Positions 18,012-27,345 of a stretch of 64,000 nucleotides of DNA are shown in pieces. Source of the stretch: Shinella zoogloeoides. GTDB taxonomy: Bacteria; Pseudomonadota; Alphaproteobacteria; Rhizobiales; Rhizobiaceae. Below the pieces are notes generated by a model. It made no database searches. It was not told where the DNA came from and saw only the letters and a list, made by a program, of their open reading frames with translations. The stretch lies in NCBI RefSeq assembly GCF_033705735.1, contig NZ_CP131130.1:62001-126000 (forward strand). The letters are read 5' to 3'. A program made the position numbers and the translations under genes. How positions within the stretch are numbered: the first letter of the stretch is position 1; the number at the start of each line of letters is the position of its first letter.

Positions 18012-18707
18012 TTAAAGCAGCGCGTTGAGGAAGGCCGTCAGGTTCGAGGTCGCATAGTCGATATGCCTGTCCTCGTCCGTGCGCTTTTCCCAGGCGTCGG
18101 TGAACTCGTGGTCGATGTCGCGCGGGGTGAGCAGCACGGTCTTCATGCCGAGCGCCTTCGGCACGACGAGGTTGCGCGGCAGGTCCTCGAACATTGCCGC
18201 ATGGCCGGTATCGACCCGGTGCAGCGCCATGAACTTGTCATAGGTTTCGCCGGCCGGCTTGGGCACATATTCCGCCGCCACGATGTCGAAGACGTCGTCG
18301 AAATGGTGGAAGATGCCGAGCGCCCTGGCGGCCATCTCGGCATGCTTCACGCTGCCATTGGTGAAGATGAACTTGCGGCCGGGCAGCGCCTGGATCGCCT
18401 CGCCGAGCGGAAGGTCCGGCGACAGCACGTCGTAATCGATCGCATGCGCCTTTTCGAGGAAATCGGCGGGGTCGATGCGATGATGGATCATCAGCCCCTT
18501 CAGCGTGGTGCCGTGGTCGAAATAATACTGCTTCTGCAGCGCCCGGGCGTCCTCGCGCGACAGGCCGAGCAGGGCCGAGACGTAAGCCGTCATGTTCTTG
18601 TCGATCTGGGCGAAGAGATCGACATGATGCGGATAGAGCGTGTTGTCGAGGTCGAAGACCCAGTCACGCACATGGGAAAAGTCGGCTTTGTTCGGAAGAT
18701 CGGTCAT
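18012..18707 (-). CDS. HAD-superfamily pyrimidine 5'-nucleotidase
   Basis: Cytoplasmic HAD hydrolase of the Sdt1/pyrimidine 5'-nucleotidase subgroup. The 231-residue product has motif I VFDLDNTLYPHH (nucleophile Asp), motif II FTNGSVKHA, and a later acidic motif with FEDLPRNL. The start at 18707 gives the standard length and places motif I near residue 15; longer in-frame readings run into the opposite-strand transporter gene. Closest family role is dephosphorylation of UMP/CMP-type nucleotides. Substrate is inferred only. It is divergent from the DMT transporter by about 100 bases. Confidence 0.87.
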   Translation of the reverse strand: MTDLPNKADFSHVRDWVFDLDNTLYPHHVDLFAQIDKNMTAYVSALLGLSREDARALQKQYYFDHGTTLKGLMIHHRIDPADFLEKAHAIDYDVLSPDLPLGEAIQALPGRKFIFTNGSVKHAEMAARALGIFHHFDDVFDIVAAEYVPKPAGETYDKFMALHRVDTGHAAMFEDLPRNLVVPKALGMKTVLLTPRDIDHEFTDAWEKRTDEDRHIDYATSNLTAFLNALL

Positions 18708-18809
18708 GGGCCGTCTTATGGCACGGGTCCGGGGCGAGGGAAACGGAATTTTCCGCGATGGCCCGCGCGGACGATGGATTTGCGGCAAGCCCCATGCTAG
18801 CGGGCTGAC

Positions 18810-19712
18810 ATGGAACTCTGGATCCCCATCACCATCGCCGCCGCCTTCCTGCAGAACCTGCGCTCGGCCCTGCAGAAGCATCTTCAGGGCTCGCTCGGAA
18901 CACGCGGGGCGAGCTTCGTGCGCTTCGGCTACGGCTTTCCGCTGGCGATCTTCTACGTGCTTGTGCTGCGCCTCGCGGTCGGCCTGCCGTTTCCGGCGCT
19001 CAACTGGACCTTCGCCTTCTGGGCGGTGATCGGCGGCCTGGCGCAGATCTTCGCGACCATGCTGCTCGTCTACCTGTTCTCGCTGAGGAACTTCGCCGTC
19101 GGCACGGCCTATTCCAAGACGGAGCCGGTGCAGGCGGCGATCTTCGGCTTCGTGCTGCTCGGAGAGCGCATCACCTTCGGCGCGGTCGTCGCCATCATCG
19201 TCGGCGTCGTCGGGGTGATGCTGATCTCGCTTGCCCGCGCGCCGCTCTCCTGGCGCAACATCCTCGCGGCGCTGACAAGCCGCACCGCGCTGATCGGCAT
19301 CGCCTCGGGCGCGGTCTTCGGCATCTCGGCGGTCGCCTATCGCAGCGCCTCGCTGTCGCTTCAGGGGCCGGGGCCGATCATGGACGCCGCCGTGACGCTC
19401 GCCTGCGTCACGACGTTCCAGACGGCCTTCATGCTGGTCTGGATGGGCTGGAAGGACAAGCGGGAGATCGTCGACGTCCTGAAGAGCTGGCGCTCGTCCT
19501 CGCTGGTCGGCATTGCCGGCGTGCTCGGCTCGGCCTGCTGGTTCACGGCGATGAGCCTCCAGCAGGTCGCCTATGTGCGCGCACTCGGCCAGATCGAGCT
19601 GGTCTTCACCTTCATGGCGTCGTGGTTCCTGTTCCACGAGCGGGTGAACCGCACGGAGGCGGCCGGATGCCTGCTGATCGTCTGCGGCATCTTCGGCCTT
19701 CTCTTCCTGTAG
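18810..19712 (+). CDS. DMT-family (EamA-like) transporter
   Basis: A 300-residue inner-membrane protein with about ten predicted helices in two similar halves, the standard plan of drug/metabolite transporters. EamA features include AYSKTEPVQAAIFGFVLLGE at the end of the first half and VAYVRALGQIELVFTFMASW in the second. Substrate and direction cannot be told from sequence. It is convergent with argB, with only three bases between the stops, and no transporter-specific regulator lies nearby. Confidence 0.88.
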   Translation: MELWIPITIAAAFLQNLRSALQKHLQGSLGTRGASFVRFGYGFPLAIFYVLVLRLAVGLPFPALNWTFAFWAVIGGLAQIFATMLLVYLFSLRNFAVGTAYSKTEPVQAAIFGFVLLGERITFGAVVAIIVGVVGVMLISLARAPLSWRNILAALTSRTALIGIASGAVFGISAVAYRSASLSLQGPGPIMDAAVTLACVTTFQTAFMLVWMGWKDKREIVDVLKSWRSSSLVGIAGVLGSACWFTAMSLQQVAYVRALGQIELVFTFMASWFLFHERVNRTEAAGCLLIVCGIFGLLFL

Positions 19713-19715
19713 GGC

Positions 19716-20603
19716 TCAGGGCACCAGCAGCGTGCCCGCGCCGTGCTCGGTGAAGAGCTCCAGCAATACCGAATGGGCGGTCTTGCCGTTGAGGATGACG
19801 ACGCCCTGCACGCCCGCCTTGATGGCGTCGATGCAGGTCTCGACCTTCGGGATCATGCCGCCGGAGATCGTGCCGTCCTTGATCAGCGCGCGGGCTTCGG
19901 CGACGGAAAGCTCCTTGATGAGCTGGCCGTTGCGGTCGAGCACGCCCGGAACGTCCGTGAGGAAGAGCAGGCGCGTCGCGTTCAGCGCGCCGGCGATGGC
20001 GCCGGCGAAGGTGTCCGCGTTGATGTTGTAGGTATGGCCGTCGCGGCCGGGTGCGACCGGGGCGATGACCGGGATCATCTCGGATTTGGCGAGCAGGTCG
20101 ATCAGCGTGCGGTCCACCTCCACCACCTCGCCGACGAAGCCGAGGTCGAGGATGCGCTCGATATTGCTGTCGGGGTCGATGACGGTCTTCTTGGCCTTTT
20201 CGGCGAAGACCATGTTGCCGTCCTTGCCGCACAGGCCGATCGCCCATTCGCCCGTCTGGTTGATGAGCGCGACGATCTCCTTGTTGATCGAGCCCGCCAG
20301 CACCATCTCGACGATCTCGACGGTCTTCTGGTCGGTGACGCGCAGGCCCCCCTCGAACTTCGATTCGATGCCCATCTTGGTCAGCATCGCGCCGATCTGC
20401 GGGCCGCCGCCGTGCACGACGATGGGGTTGACGCCGGACTGCTTGAGAAGCGCGATGTCGCTGGCGAAAGCCTTGCCGAGCTCGGCATTGCCCATGGCGT
20501 GGCCGCCGTATTTGACCACGATGGTCTTGTTCTCGTAGCGCTGCATGTAGGGCAGGGCTTCGGTGAGAAGGCGGGCTTGGTTTTCGCTTTCGGATAGGGA
20601 CAT
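19716..20603 (-). CDS. argB: Acetylglutamate kinase
   Basis: Phosphorylates N-acetyl-L-glutamate in the second step of arginine synthesis. The 295-residue product has [10 protein letters not shown] (about 29-38), VHGGGPQIG for substrate binding, and the C-terminal [15 protein letters not shown] and [16 protein letters not shown] chose the ATG at 20603, which gives the usual rhizobial length; an in-frame start at 20732 would add 43 residues without family support. argD and argF lie over 20 kb away in the same window. Confidence 0.96.
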   Translation of the reverse strand: MSLSESENQARLLTEALPYMQRYENKTIVVKYGGHAMGNAELGKAFASDIALLKQSGVNPIVVHGGGPQIGAMLTKMGIESKFEGGLRVTDQKTVEIVEMVLAGSINKEIVALINQTGEWAIGLCGKDGNMVFAEKAKKTVIDPDSNIERILDLGFVGEVVEVDRTLIDLLAKSEMIPVIAPVAPGRDGHTYNINADTFAGAIAGALNATRLLFLTDVPGVLDRNGQLIKELSVAEARALIKDGTISGGMIPKVETCIDAIKAGVQGVVILNGKTAHSVLLELFTEHGAGTLLVP

Positions 20604-20812
20604 GGCGGCCTCTTGGGAATGGGTGGGGGCCTGTTTAACGCATGTTTCGTGACGATGGAATGATCCCCATGGTCGGTGGCGCAAAAAGCCGATGGGGAAT
20701 ATGATGCGGCTCCGCGCCTGCCCTATAGGCAAAGGCGCATCGGCGTTCCTATATGTGGAAGAGAGGCCAAGTCCTCGCGTCAGTCCTGGAACCGAGAGAG
20801 TGGATTGAGCCG

Positions 20813-21544
20813 ATGGCGGCGTCCGACCGAGAGATGAGAGAACCGTGCTGCGATCAGGTGATCGCGGGCGAGTACGTGCTCGGGGTCCTGTCCGACGAAG
20901 ACCGCCAGAAGGTCGAGGCGCGGCTGATGCGCGACCGCCAGTTCGCCGCCATGGTGAGCCGCTGGGAGGAAAACCTCGCCACCTTCGGCGACGGCTACGA
21001 GCCGTTGCATCTTTCCCCCGGCGCCCGCGCGCCCGTCGAGCAGCATATCCTGACCACCACCCCGTGCGACGCCGTGTTTTCCGGCAAGGTCTCCGGCGGC
21101 TGCTGGCATTCGCTGACGCTCTGGCGCGCGCTCGCGCTCGCCTCCTTCGCCGTCGCGGCCGGCCTTGCCCTTCTCCTCAGCGCGCTTCTGGCGCCGCGCC
21201 CCGTCAATGGCGGCCGGCTGGTCGCGGGCATGACGGGCGAGAACGCCGCGATGGGGCTGGTCGCCCGCTATGACGATGCGAGCGGCACGCTCGCCGTGAC
21301 GCCCGTCGCCGGTCCCGAAAAGGAAAAGTCGCTGGAACTCTGGCTGACCGAGGCCGGCAAGGCGCCCGTCGCGCTCGGCGTCCTGCCGCAGACCGGCGAG
21401 GGACGGCTGGCGGTGCCGCGCGAAATGCGCAGCCGCATCGTCGAAGGCGCGACGATCTCCGTCAGCGTCGAGCCGTTCGGCGGCTCGCCGACGGGCAGGC
21501 GGACCGGTCCGGTGCTGGCGACCGGCGCGGCCCACTTCGACTGA
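20813..21544 (+). CDS. Anti-sigma factor-like membrane protein (RskA C-terminal type)
   Basis: A 243-residue product. Its N-terminal region (about 5-70) resembles the zinc-less anti-sigma domain, with [19 protein letters not shown] and [15 protein letters not shown]. One membrane helix follows (about 103-130, [20 protein letters not shown]), then a periplasmic domain like the anti-sigma-K factor C-terminus ([20 protein letters not shown]). No sigma-factor gene is adjacent, which is unusual for this class. The start is uncertain: an upstream ATG at 20753 or an internal one at 20834 are alternatives. It is divergent from argB and convergent with engB. Confidence 0.8.
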   Translation: MAASDREMREPCCDQVIAGEYVLGVLSDEDRQKVEARLMRDRQFAAMVSRWEENLATFGDGYEPLHLSPGARAPVEQHILTTTPCDAVFSGKVSGGCWHSLTLWRALALASFAVAAGLALLLSALLAPRPVNGGRLVAGMTGENAAMGLVARYDDASGTLAVTPVAGPEKEKSLELWLTEAGKAPVALGVLPQTGEGRLAVPREMRSRIVEGATISVSVEPFGGSPTGRRTGPVLATGAAHFD

Positions 21545-21553
21545 CGGTTCCGA

Positions 21554-22207
21554 TTATCGATCGATGGCGCTGAGGATCGCGGCCCGCAGGTCGTCGAGCC
21601 CGCGGCCCTTTTCCGACGAGGTGGCGAGCACCTCCGGATAGGCGGCCGGATGCTTGGAGATCTTCTGCAGTGTCTCCTCGATAAGGCGCGGCACGCCGGC
21701 ATCCTTGATCTTGTCGGTCTTGGTCAGCACGACCTGGTAGGAGACCGCCGCCTTGTCGAGCAGCGAGAAGACCTCGTCGTCGTTCTTCTTGATGCCGTGG
21801 CGGCTGTCGATCAGCACATAGACGCGCTTCAGCGTCGAGCGGCCGCGCAGGTAATCGAAGACGAGCTTCGTCCAGGCGTCGACCTGTTCCTTGGGCGCCT
21901 GCGCATAGCCGTAGCCCGGCATGTCGACGAGCGCCATCGGCGGCAGGTCGTCCTCGGCGCCGGAAAAACCGTCCGGCACGAAATAGTTGAGCTCCTGCGT
22001 GCGGCCGGGCGTGTTGGAGGTGCGGGCAAGGCCCTTGTGGCCGACCAGTGCATTGATCAGCGACGACTTGCCGACATTCGAGCGGCCGGCGAAGGCGATC
22101 TCCGGCGGGCCTTCGGGCGGCAGGAATTTCATCGCCGGCACGCCGCGGATGAAGATCCACGGCCTGCCGAACAGCGGCTTGTCGCCCGTTGCGCTCGTCT
22201 CTGTCAT
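21554..22207 (-). CDS. engB: Ribosome biogenesis GTPase EngB (YihA/YsxC)
   Basis: Essential small GTPase for large ribosomal subunit assembly. The 217-residue product has G1 [10 protein letters not shown]3 DMPGYG, G4 TKTDK and G5-like ATSSEKGRG. The PGRTQ segment of the switch region is present. It lies downstream of yidC in the rpmH-rnpA-yidC-engB order, with a terminator-like hairpin in the 137-base gap, so it may have its own promoter or rely on read-through. Confidence 0.96.
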   Translation of the reverse strand: MTETSATGDKPLFGRPWIFIRGVPAMKFLPPEGPPEIAFAGRSNVGKSSLINALVGHKGLARTSNTPGRTQELNYFVPDGFSGAEDDLPPMALVDMPGYGYAQAPKEQVDAWTKLVFDYLRGRSTLKRVYVLIDSRHGIKKNDDEVFSLLDKAAVSYQVVLTKTDKIKDAGVPRLIEETLQKISKHPAAYPEVLATSSEKGRGLDDLRAAILSAIDR

Positions 22208-22291
22208 TGCTTCCAGCCTTCCTTGTCAGGCTCCCGGCTTCCCGGTTTTGGCCGCGAAAGTCAAGCGCGCGCCCGCCGCCGGGCATCCGGC

Positions 22292-22323
22292 AAAAGAAAA
22301 CCCCGGCCGATGGCCGGGGTTTC
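22292..22323 (-). terminator. Intrinsic terminator after yidC
   Basis: Read on the minus strand, AACCCCGGCC / GGCCGGGGTT with a short loop is followed by TTCTTTT, about 20 bases beyond the yidC stop. It separates yidC from engB. Confidence 0.75.
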
Positions 22324-22344
22324 GCATGTCGTCCGACGGGATCG

Positions 22345-24150
22345 TCAGGATGGTTTCGTCTTCTTCCCGAACAGGCCCTTCAGATTGTCGAAGAGCTCGA
22401 TCTTGACGCCGTGGCGCTTCATGATGATCGCCTGCTGCACGATGGACAGCGTGTTGTTCCAGGCCCAGTAGATCACGAGGCCGGCCGGGAAGGATGCCAG
22501 CATGAAGGTGAAGACCAGCGGCATCCAGGTGAAGATCATCGCCTGGGTCGGATCCGGCGGCGTCGGGTTCATGCGCATCTGCATGAACATGGTGATGCCC
22601 ATGATGATCGGCCAGACGCCGATCAGGAGTGCATGCGGCACGTCGTAGGGCAGGAGGCCGAACAGGTTGAACAGCGACGTCGGATCGGGCGCCGAAAGGT
22701 CCTGGATCCAGCCGAAGAACGGCGCATGGCGCATTTCGATGGTGACGTAGATCACCTTGTAGAGCGCGAAGAACACCGGGACCTGCAGAAGGATCGGCCA
22801 GCAGCCCGCCAGCGGATTGATCTTCTCCTCCTTGTAGAGCTGCATCATCGCCTGCTGCAGCGCCATGCGGTCGTCGCCGTGCTTGGCCTTCAGTTCCTCC
22901 ATCTTCGGCTGCATCTTCTTCATGTTCGCCATGGAAGCGTACTGCTTGCTGGCGAGCGGGAAGAAGAGACCCTTGACGACGATGGTCGTGATGAGGATCG
23001 CGATGCCGAAATTGCCGAAGTAGCGATAGAAGAAGTCCATCAGCTGGAACATCGGCTTGGTGAAGAACCAGAACCAGCCCCAGTCGATCATCAGGTCGAA
23101 ATGCGGGATCGAGTAGGACGTCTTGTACTGGTCGATGATCGGCACTTCCTTGGCGCCGCCGAAGAAGAGGTTCTTGACTTCGATCGTCTGGCCAGGCGCG
23201 ATGGTCACGTCATCCTGGCGATAGTCGGCCTGGTAGCGCGGACGGCCGTCCTGGAAATAGGAGAAGCGCGTCTCGTAGGGGGTCGCCTGCGGCGGCACCA
23301 GCGCGGTCGCCCAGTACTTGTCGGTGATGCCGAGCCAGCCGCCCGTCGCCTTGCCGGGCGCGACGGTCGTGTCCTTCTCGGCGTCCTTGTACTTCACCTC
23401 GTGCAGGCCGAGGTCGCCGAGCTCGCCGATAAAGCCTTCATGCAGCACGTAGACCGACGGGGTGGACGGCTTGAAGAAACGCGTCGTGCGGCCATAGGCC
23501 GAAAGCGCGACCGGCGTTTCCGTGCGGTTCTCGATGCTGTCGGTGACGGTGAACATGTAATGCTCGTCGACCGAGATCGTGCGGGTGAAGGTGATGCCCT
23601 TGTCGTTGGTGTAGGAAAGCTTGACCGGGGTCGTCTGCGTCAGCTTGCCGGCGCCGTCCTGCGTCCAGACGGTCTGCGGGCCGGGCATCTGGCCGGTCGC
23701 CTCGCTGCCGACATAGCCGATTTCGGCGAAGTAGCCGTGTTCGGTCTCGGCGGGGCTGAGAAGCGTGATGATCGGGCTCGTCTTGTCGACGGTCTCGTGG
23801 AATTCCTTGAGCTTCAGGTCGTCGAAGCGCGCGCCCGTCAGGTTGATGGAGCCGGCAAGCGCGGGCGTGTCGATCTCGACGCGGGCGGACTTGGCAAGGG
23901 CCTGTTCACGCGTTTCGGTCGTGGCAGCCCCGCCGGCAGCGCCCGGCAGCGTGCCGTTCGTCCCGGTGGCGGCGGGCGTGGTGCCGCCTGCGGTGGTGGT
24001 GGTCGTCTGCTCCGTCGTCTGGGCGGCCTGCTGGGCTTCCAGCGCGGCGCGATCCTTCTCGAGCTTGGGGTTCACATAGAGGAACTGCCAGGCGACGAGG
24101 ATCAGCACGGACAGCGCGATCGCCACGAAGTAATTGCGGTTTTTTTCCAT
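22345..24150 (-). CDS. yidC: Membrane protein insertase YidC
   Basis: Inserts and folds inner-membrane proteins, alone or with SecYEG. The 601-residue product has an N-terminal membrane helix (about 7-25), then a Pro/Thr/Ala-rich linker and a large periplasmic beta domain (about 75-345). The conserved insertase core has helices near 365-390, 430-455, 490-510 and 535-575. The hydrophilic-groove Arg region LFFPLASKQYASMANMKKMQ is recognisable. I chose the ATG at 24150, which overlaps the rnpA stop (TGATG); a GTG one codon earlier is also open. It is co-transcribed with rnpA. Confidence 0.96.
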   Translation of the reverse strand: MEKNRNYFVAIALSVLILVAWQFLYVNPKLEKDRAALEAQQAAQTTEQTTTTTAGGTTPAATGTNGTLPGAAGGAATTETREQALAKSARVEIDTPALAGSINLTGARFDDLKLKEFHETVDKTSPIITLLSPAETEHGYFAEIGYVGSEATGQMPGPQTVWTQDGAGKLTQTTPVKLSYTNDKGITFTRTISVDEHYMFTVTDSIENRTETPVALSAYGRTTRFFKPSTPSVYVLHEGFIGELGDLGLHEVKYKDAEKDTTVAPGKATGGWLGITDKYWATALVPPQATPYETRFSYFQDGRPRYQADYRQDDVTIAPGQTIEVKNLFFGGAKEVPIIDQYKTSYSIPHFDLMIDWGWFWFFTKPMFQLMDFFYRYFGNFGIAILITTIVVKGLFFPLASKQYASMANMKKMQPKMEELKAKHGDDRMALQQAMMQLYKEEKINPLAGCWPILLQVPVFFALYKVIYVTIEMRHAPFFGWIQDLSAPDPTSLFNLFGLLPYDVPHALLIGVWPIIMGITMFMQMRMNPTPPDPTQAMIFTWMPLVFTFMLASFPAGLVIYWAWNNTLSIVQQAIIMKRHGVKIELFDNLKGLFGKKTKPS

Positions 24151-24542
24151 CACTCTTTCCCGGGCGCAGCAGGGTGCTGCTGCTTGTGTTTCTTCTGCCG
24201 CGTGGTGATCCGGTCCTTCAGACCGGCCTGCAGGGTTTCGAAGGGCGCGCCGAGCACGTCCCGTCTGGCGACAACCACATAGTCGTGTCCGGGCTCCATT
24301 GCAAACCCGGCCGATAGCCGCACGGCCTCTTTCAGGCGGCGGCGCATGCGATTGCGTTCCACGGCGTTGCCGTGCTTCTTGGTAACGGTGAAGCCGACGC
24401 GGGGCGGTTCGTCCGGCATCTGCCGGTCACGCACTTCGAGAAGGAACAGGGGACCCTTGCGCCTCTCGCCCTCGCGCACAAAAAGAAACTGCGGACGGCT
24501 TTTCAGCCGTCCGACAGCAGATTTCTCAACAGTTTTCGTCAT
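24150..24542 (-). CDS. rnpA: Ribonuclease P protein component
   Basis: Protein subunit of RNase P, which matures the 5' ends of tRNAs together with the M1 RNA. The 130-residue basic protein has the signature [17 protein letters not shown], the RNR-type RNA-binding helix, and [14 protein letters not shown] before it. It follows rpmH by about 30 bases and overlaps yidC. A yidD gene, found in this position in many bacteria, is absent here. Confidence 0.93.
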   Translation of the reverse strand: MTKTVEKSAVGRLKSRPQFLFVREGERRKGPLFLLEVRDRQMPDEPPRVGFTVTKKHGNAVERNRMRRRLKEAVRLSAGFAMEPGHDYVVVARRDVLGAPFETLQAGLKDRITTRQKKHKQQHPAAPGKE

Positions 24543-24574
24543 TGCCCGTCGCCTCTGTTCGGGCAGGCACGGCC

Positions 24575-24712
24575 TTAGGCCGAGAGACGTGCGCGGCCGC
24601 GGGCGCGACGTGCAGACAGGACCTTGCGGCCGCCTGCCGTTGCCATGCGGGCGCGGAAGCCGTGACGACGCTTGCGAACAAGCTTGGAGGGCTGGTAGGT
24701 ACGCTTCGACAT
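24575..24712 (-). CDS. rpmH: 50S ribosomal protein L34
   Basis: A short gene of 45 codons. Reading the minus strand gives [18 protein letters not shown] and then [18 protein letters not shown] and RGRARLSA, the strongly conserved L34 sequence. The first gene of the rpmH-rnpA-yidC set. A sigma-70-type promoter lies about 115 bases upstream of its start. Confidence 0.97.
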   Translation of the reverse strand: MSKRTYQPSKLVRKRRHGFRARMATAGGRKVLSARRARGRARLSA

Positions 24713-25142
24713 TTATTTAATACCGCGGTGTGCGGCCCTTCTTGGGTTTGCGTTTACGCAAGGAGCGTGAAAGTCCGGCATAGGCGTGCCCTTACGGGAA
24801 GCCGAGCTTTCCGGACGTGCGCGGCTTATAAGGGCAAAGCCGGTCGAAAGTCAATTGCAGCGAAGTTCATGCCATGCGTCTGTCACAGTCGTTAATGGGA
24901 TTGCTCTTGATGGTTGTGTTCTTCTTGCCGATTGCCAGTTTCTCCTTACGCTGCGTGAAGGAATTCCGGGGGCAAATCCCCCGGAAGCAGGGGGCGAGGC
25001 AATATTAGCAAGTATTCACTCGCCTGTTGTTTGTGCGGGTTGCATCAAAATCTAATTAACCTTTAGCCTTTACCGTCCCTGCCAAAGGTGAGCCGGATTT
25101 CTCCGCTTGCCGATCTGCTATCCGTGCCATTGGGAGTGTGAC
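24713..25142. other. Divergent intergenic region between rpmH and a chemoreceptor gene
   Basis: A 430-base gap without a credible gene. It holds the rpmH promoter near 24.83 kb. A perfect nine-pair hairpin TTCCGGGGG / CCCCCGGAA (24964-24986) follows. An AT-rich stretch contains TCAA-N7-TTAA (25045-25059), which on the minus strand matches seven of eight positions of the CtrA consensus TTAA-N7-TTAA. The part before the chemoreceptor start ends in GGGAG. Confidence 0.6.
24826..24854 (-). promoter_or_regulatory. Sigma-70-type promoter for rpmH-rnpA-yidC
   Basis: On the minus strand TTGACT (24849-24854) and TTATAA (24826-24831) are separated by exactly 17 bases. Each matches the consensus hexamer at five of six positions, and they sit 114 bases upstream of the rpmH start. 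This is the best promoter match I saw in the window. Confidence 0.75.
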
Positions 25143-27158
25143 GTGAAGATACGCGGCAAGATCTATCTCATCGTTGGGGTGATGGGCCTCATTTCGGTCC
25201 TCATCGGCGGTATCGCCGTCCATGTCGTCTCCGAATACAGCGACAAGCTTCGCCAGTATGAGAATGCCGCCGACCGCGCCTTCCTCGGCGAGCACCTGAA
25301 CCGTCAGGTCACCGCCGTCGTCATGGAAGCCCGCGGCATCTATGCCGCCAAGGATGCCGAAGGCGCCGGGAAGTTCGCCGAAGGCATCGCCAAGGAACTG
25401 GACGGCATCGACAAGACGCTGAACGAGTGGCGCCCGCTGGTGCCGGCCGAGCAGAAGGCCGCCTTCGACGCCGTCGTTGCCCGCGCCGCCGAATTCCGCA
25501 CCTTCCGCTCCGAGACCGCGCGCCTCGGCAAGGAAGGCTCCATCGCCGCGGCCAACGAGCAGGGCAACAACGAGGGCAACCGCGCCAACCGCAAGGCCTT
25601 CCAGAAGGAAATCGACGCCGTCGTGGAGACGGACAACCAGAACCTCACCGCGATCCGCGGCGATATCGAGGCCTTCGAGACGCTGATGCTGATGCTGGTG
25701 CTCGGCACGGTCGGCGCGGGCCTCGTGATCGGCGGCGGCACCGCCTTCTATATCGCGACCAACGAACTCAGCCGCCCGATCCAGAACGTCACCGAGACGA
25801 TGAAGCGCCTCGCCGGCGGCGACCTCGAGACCGAGGTGCCCTATGCCGGGCGCCAGGACGAGATCGGCGAAATGGCCGGCGCCGTCGCCGTCTTCCGCCA
25901 GAACGCCATCACGGTGCGCGACCTCAACGCCCAGGAACAGATCCTGCGCGAGAAGAGCGCCGACCTGCAGTCCTCCATCGCGGCCGTCGTGCATGCCGCC
26001 GCCGCGGGCGATTTCAGTTCGCGCATCGCCAAGGACTACCAGAACGACGACCTCAACCGCTTCGCCCGCAGCGTCAACGAACTCGTCGCCGGCGTGGAGG
26101 AGGGCATCGCCGAAACCCGCCGCGTCATCGGTGCGCTGGCCGAAGGCGACCTGACGCAGACCATGGACGGCAGCTTCCGCGGCGCCTTCGCCGAACTGCA
26201 GCAGAACGTCAACACGACGCTCGCCACGCTCCAGAGCACCATGCGCGAGGTGCGCGCCTCCACCGACGCGATCAACGCCAATTCCGGCGAGCTGCGCACC
26301 GCCTCCGACGATCTTTCCAAGCGCACCGAGCAGCAGGCTGCCGCGCTGGAGGAAACCTCGGCCGCGCTGGAGGAGATCACCGCCGCCGTCAAGAACTCGA
26401 CGGAGCGCGCCAACGAGGCGAGCGTCATGGTCGGCGAGGCGACGCAGAGCGCCAAGCAGTCCGGCGCCATCGTGCGCAACGCCATCGACGCGATGGGCCG
26501 CATCGAGCAGGCGTCGAGCGAGATCAGCCAGATCATCTCGGTGATCGACGAGATCGCCTTCCAGACCAACCTGCTTGCCCTCAATGCCGGTGTCGAGGCC
26601 GCCCGCGCCGGCGAGGCCGGCAAGGGCTTTGCCGTCGTCGCGCAGGAAGTGCGCGAGCTTGCCCAGCGCGCCGCCAGCGCCGCCAAGGACATCAAGGGCC
26701 TCATCACCAAGTCGGGCGACGAGGTCTCCGTCGGCGTGCGCTATGTGCAGGAGACCGGCACGGCCCTTTCCGACATCGAAAGCCGCGTCGTCACCATCAA
26801 CGATCGCATCCATTCGATCGCCACGGCCGCCCGCGAGCAGGCGACCGGCCTGCAGGAGGTCAGCACCGCCATCAACCAGATGGACCAGGTCACCCAGCAC
26901 AATGCCGCCATGGTCGAGGAGACCTCGGCCGCCACGCACAAGCTCAAGGGCGAGGCCGACAGCCTTGCCGGCCTCGTCGCCCGCTTCCGCACCGGCGATG
27001 GCGCCTTCCAGGCGGCGCCCGCACCGGTTCGCGCCGATGCGCGCCCGGTCGAATCGCCCGCCCGCCGCATGATGGGGAGCGTCGCCCGCGCCTTCGGCGG
27101 CAATCGCGCGACGGCCGCCGCCACGGCCACGGCCGTGGAGAGCTGGGAAGAATTCTGA
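25143..27158 (+). CDS. Methyl-accepting chemotaxis protein
   Basis: Second chemoreceptor of the window. I chose the GTG at 25143, preceded by GGGAG at six bases, which starts the product VKIRGKIYLIVGVMG. The 671-residue protein has a membrane helix near 8-28, a mostly helical periplasmic domain (about 30-185), a helix near 190-212, and two HAMP-like segments (about 213-265 and 285-345). The MCP signalling domain has the tip IDEIAFQTNLLALNAGVEAA. It ends VESWEEF, like the first chemoreceptor, suggesting the same CheR/CheB tether. A strong terminator follows, so it is monocistronic. Confidence 0.93.
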   Translation: MKIRGKIYLIVGVMGLISVLIGGIAVHVVSEYSDKLRQYENAADRAFLGEHLNRQVTAVVMEARGIYAAKDAEGAGKFAEGIAKELDGIDKTLNEWRPLVPAEQKAAFDAVVARAAEFRTFRSETARLGKEGSIAAANEQGNNEGNRANRKAFQKEIDAVVETDNQNLTAIRGDIEAFETLMLMLVLGTVGAGLVIGGGTAFYIATNELSRPIQNVTETMKRLAGGDLETEVPYAGRQDEIGEMAGAVAVFRQNAITVRDLNAQEQILREKSADLQSSIAAVVHAAAAGDFSSRIAKDYQNDDLNRFARSVNELVAGVEEGIAETRRVIGALAEGDLTQTMDGSFRGAFAELQQNVNTTLATLQSTMREVRASTDAINANSGELRTASDDLSKRTEQQAAALEETSAALEEITAAVKNSTERANEASVMVGEATQSAKQSGAIVRNAIDAMGRIEQASSEISQIISVIDEIAFQTNLLALNAGVEAARAGEAGKGFAVVAQEVRELAQRAASAAKDIKGLITKSGDEVSVGVRYVQETGTALSDIESRVVTINDRIHSIATAAREQATGLQEVSTAINQMDQVTQHNAAMVEETSAATHKLKGEADSLAGLVARFRTGDGAFQAAPAPVRADARPVESPARRMMGSVARAFGGNRATAAATATAVESWEEF

Positions 27159-27181
27159 TCTCCCATCGGGTTGAGTGAATG

Positions 27182-27220
27182 AGGCGCGGCGGTCGCAGGA
27201 TCGCCGCGCCTTTGTCTTTC
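27182..27220 (+). terminator. Intrinsic terminator after the second chemoreceptor
   Basis: Stem AGGCGCGGCG / CGCCGCGCCT (ten pairs) with a ten-base loop, followed by TTGTCTTT, starts 23 bases after the stop codon. Confidence 0.85.
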
Positions 27221-27345
27221 CTGCGGCAGCGTTGGAAAAATTGCCGTAATTCTCTATCATGGGCTGTCGGCTGTGGCCGACGGTGTCGTCGATTGTCGGT
27301 CGCGGCATCGAGCGCCGCTTTGCGGCATGTCCGGGAGTGGGAGAC

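Noticed and set aside
24964..24986. Hairpin TTCCGGGGG / CCCCCGGAA as a terminator
   Set aside because: No T-run follows on either strand and no gene ends close by.
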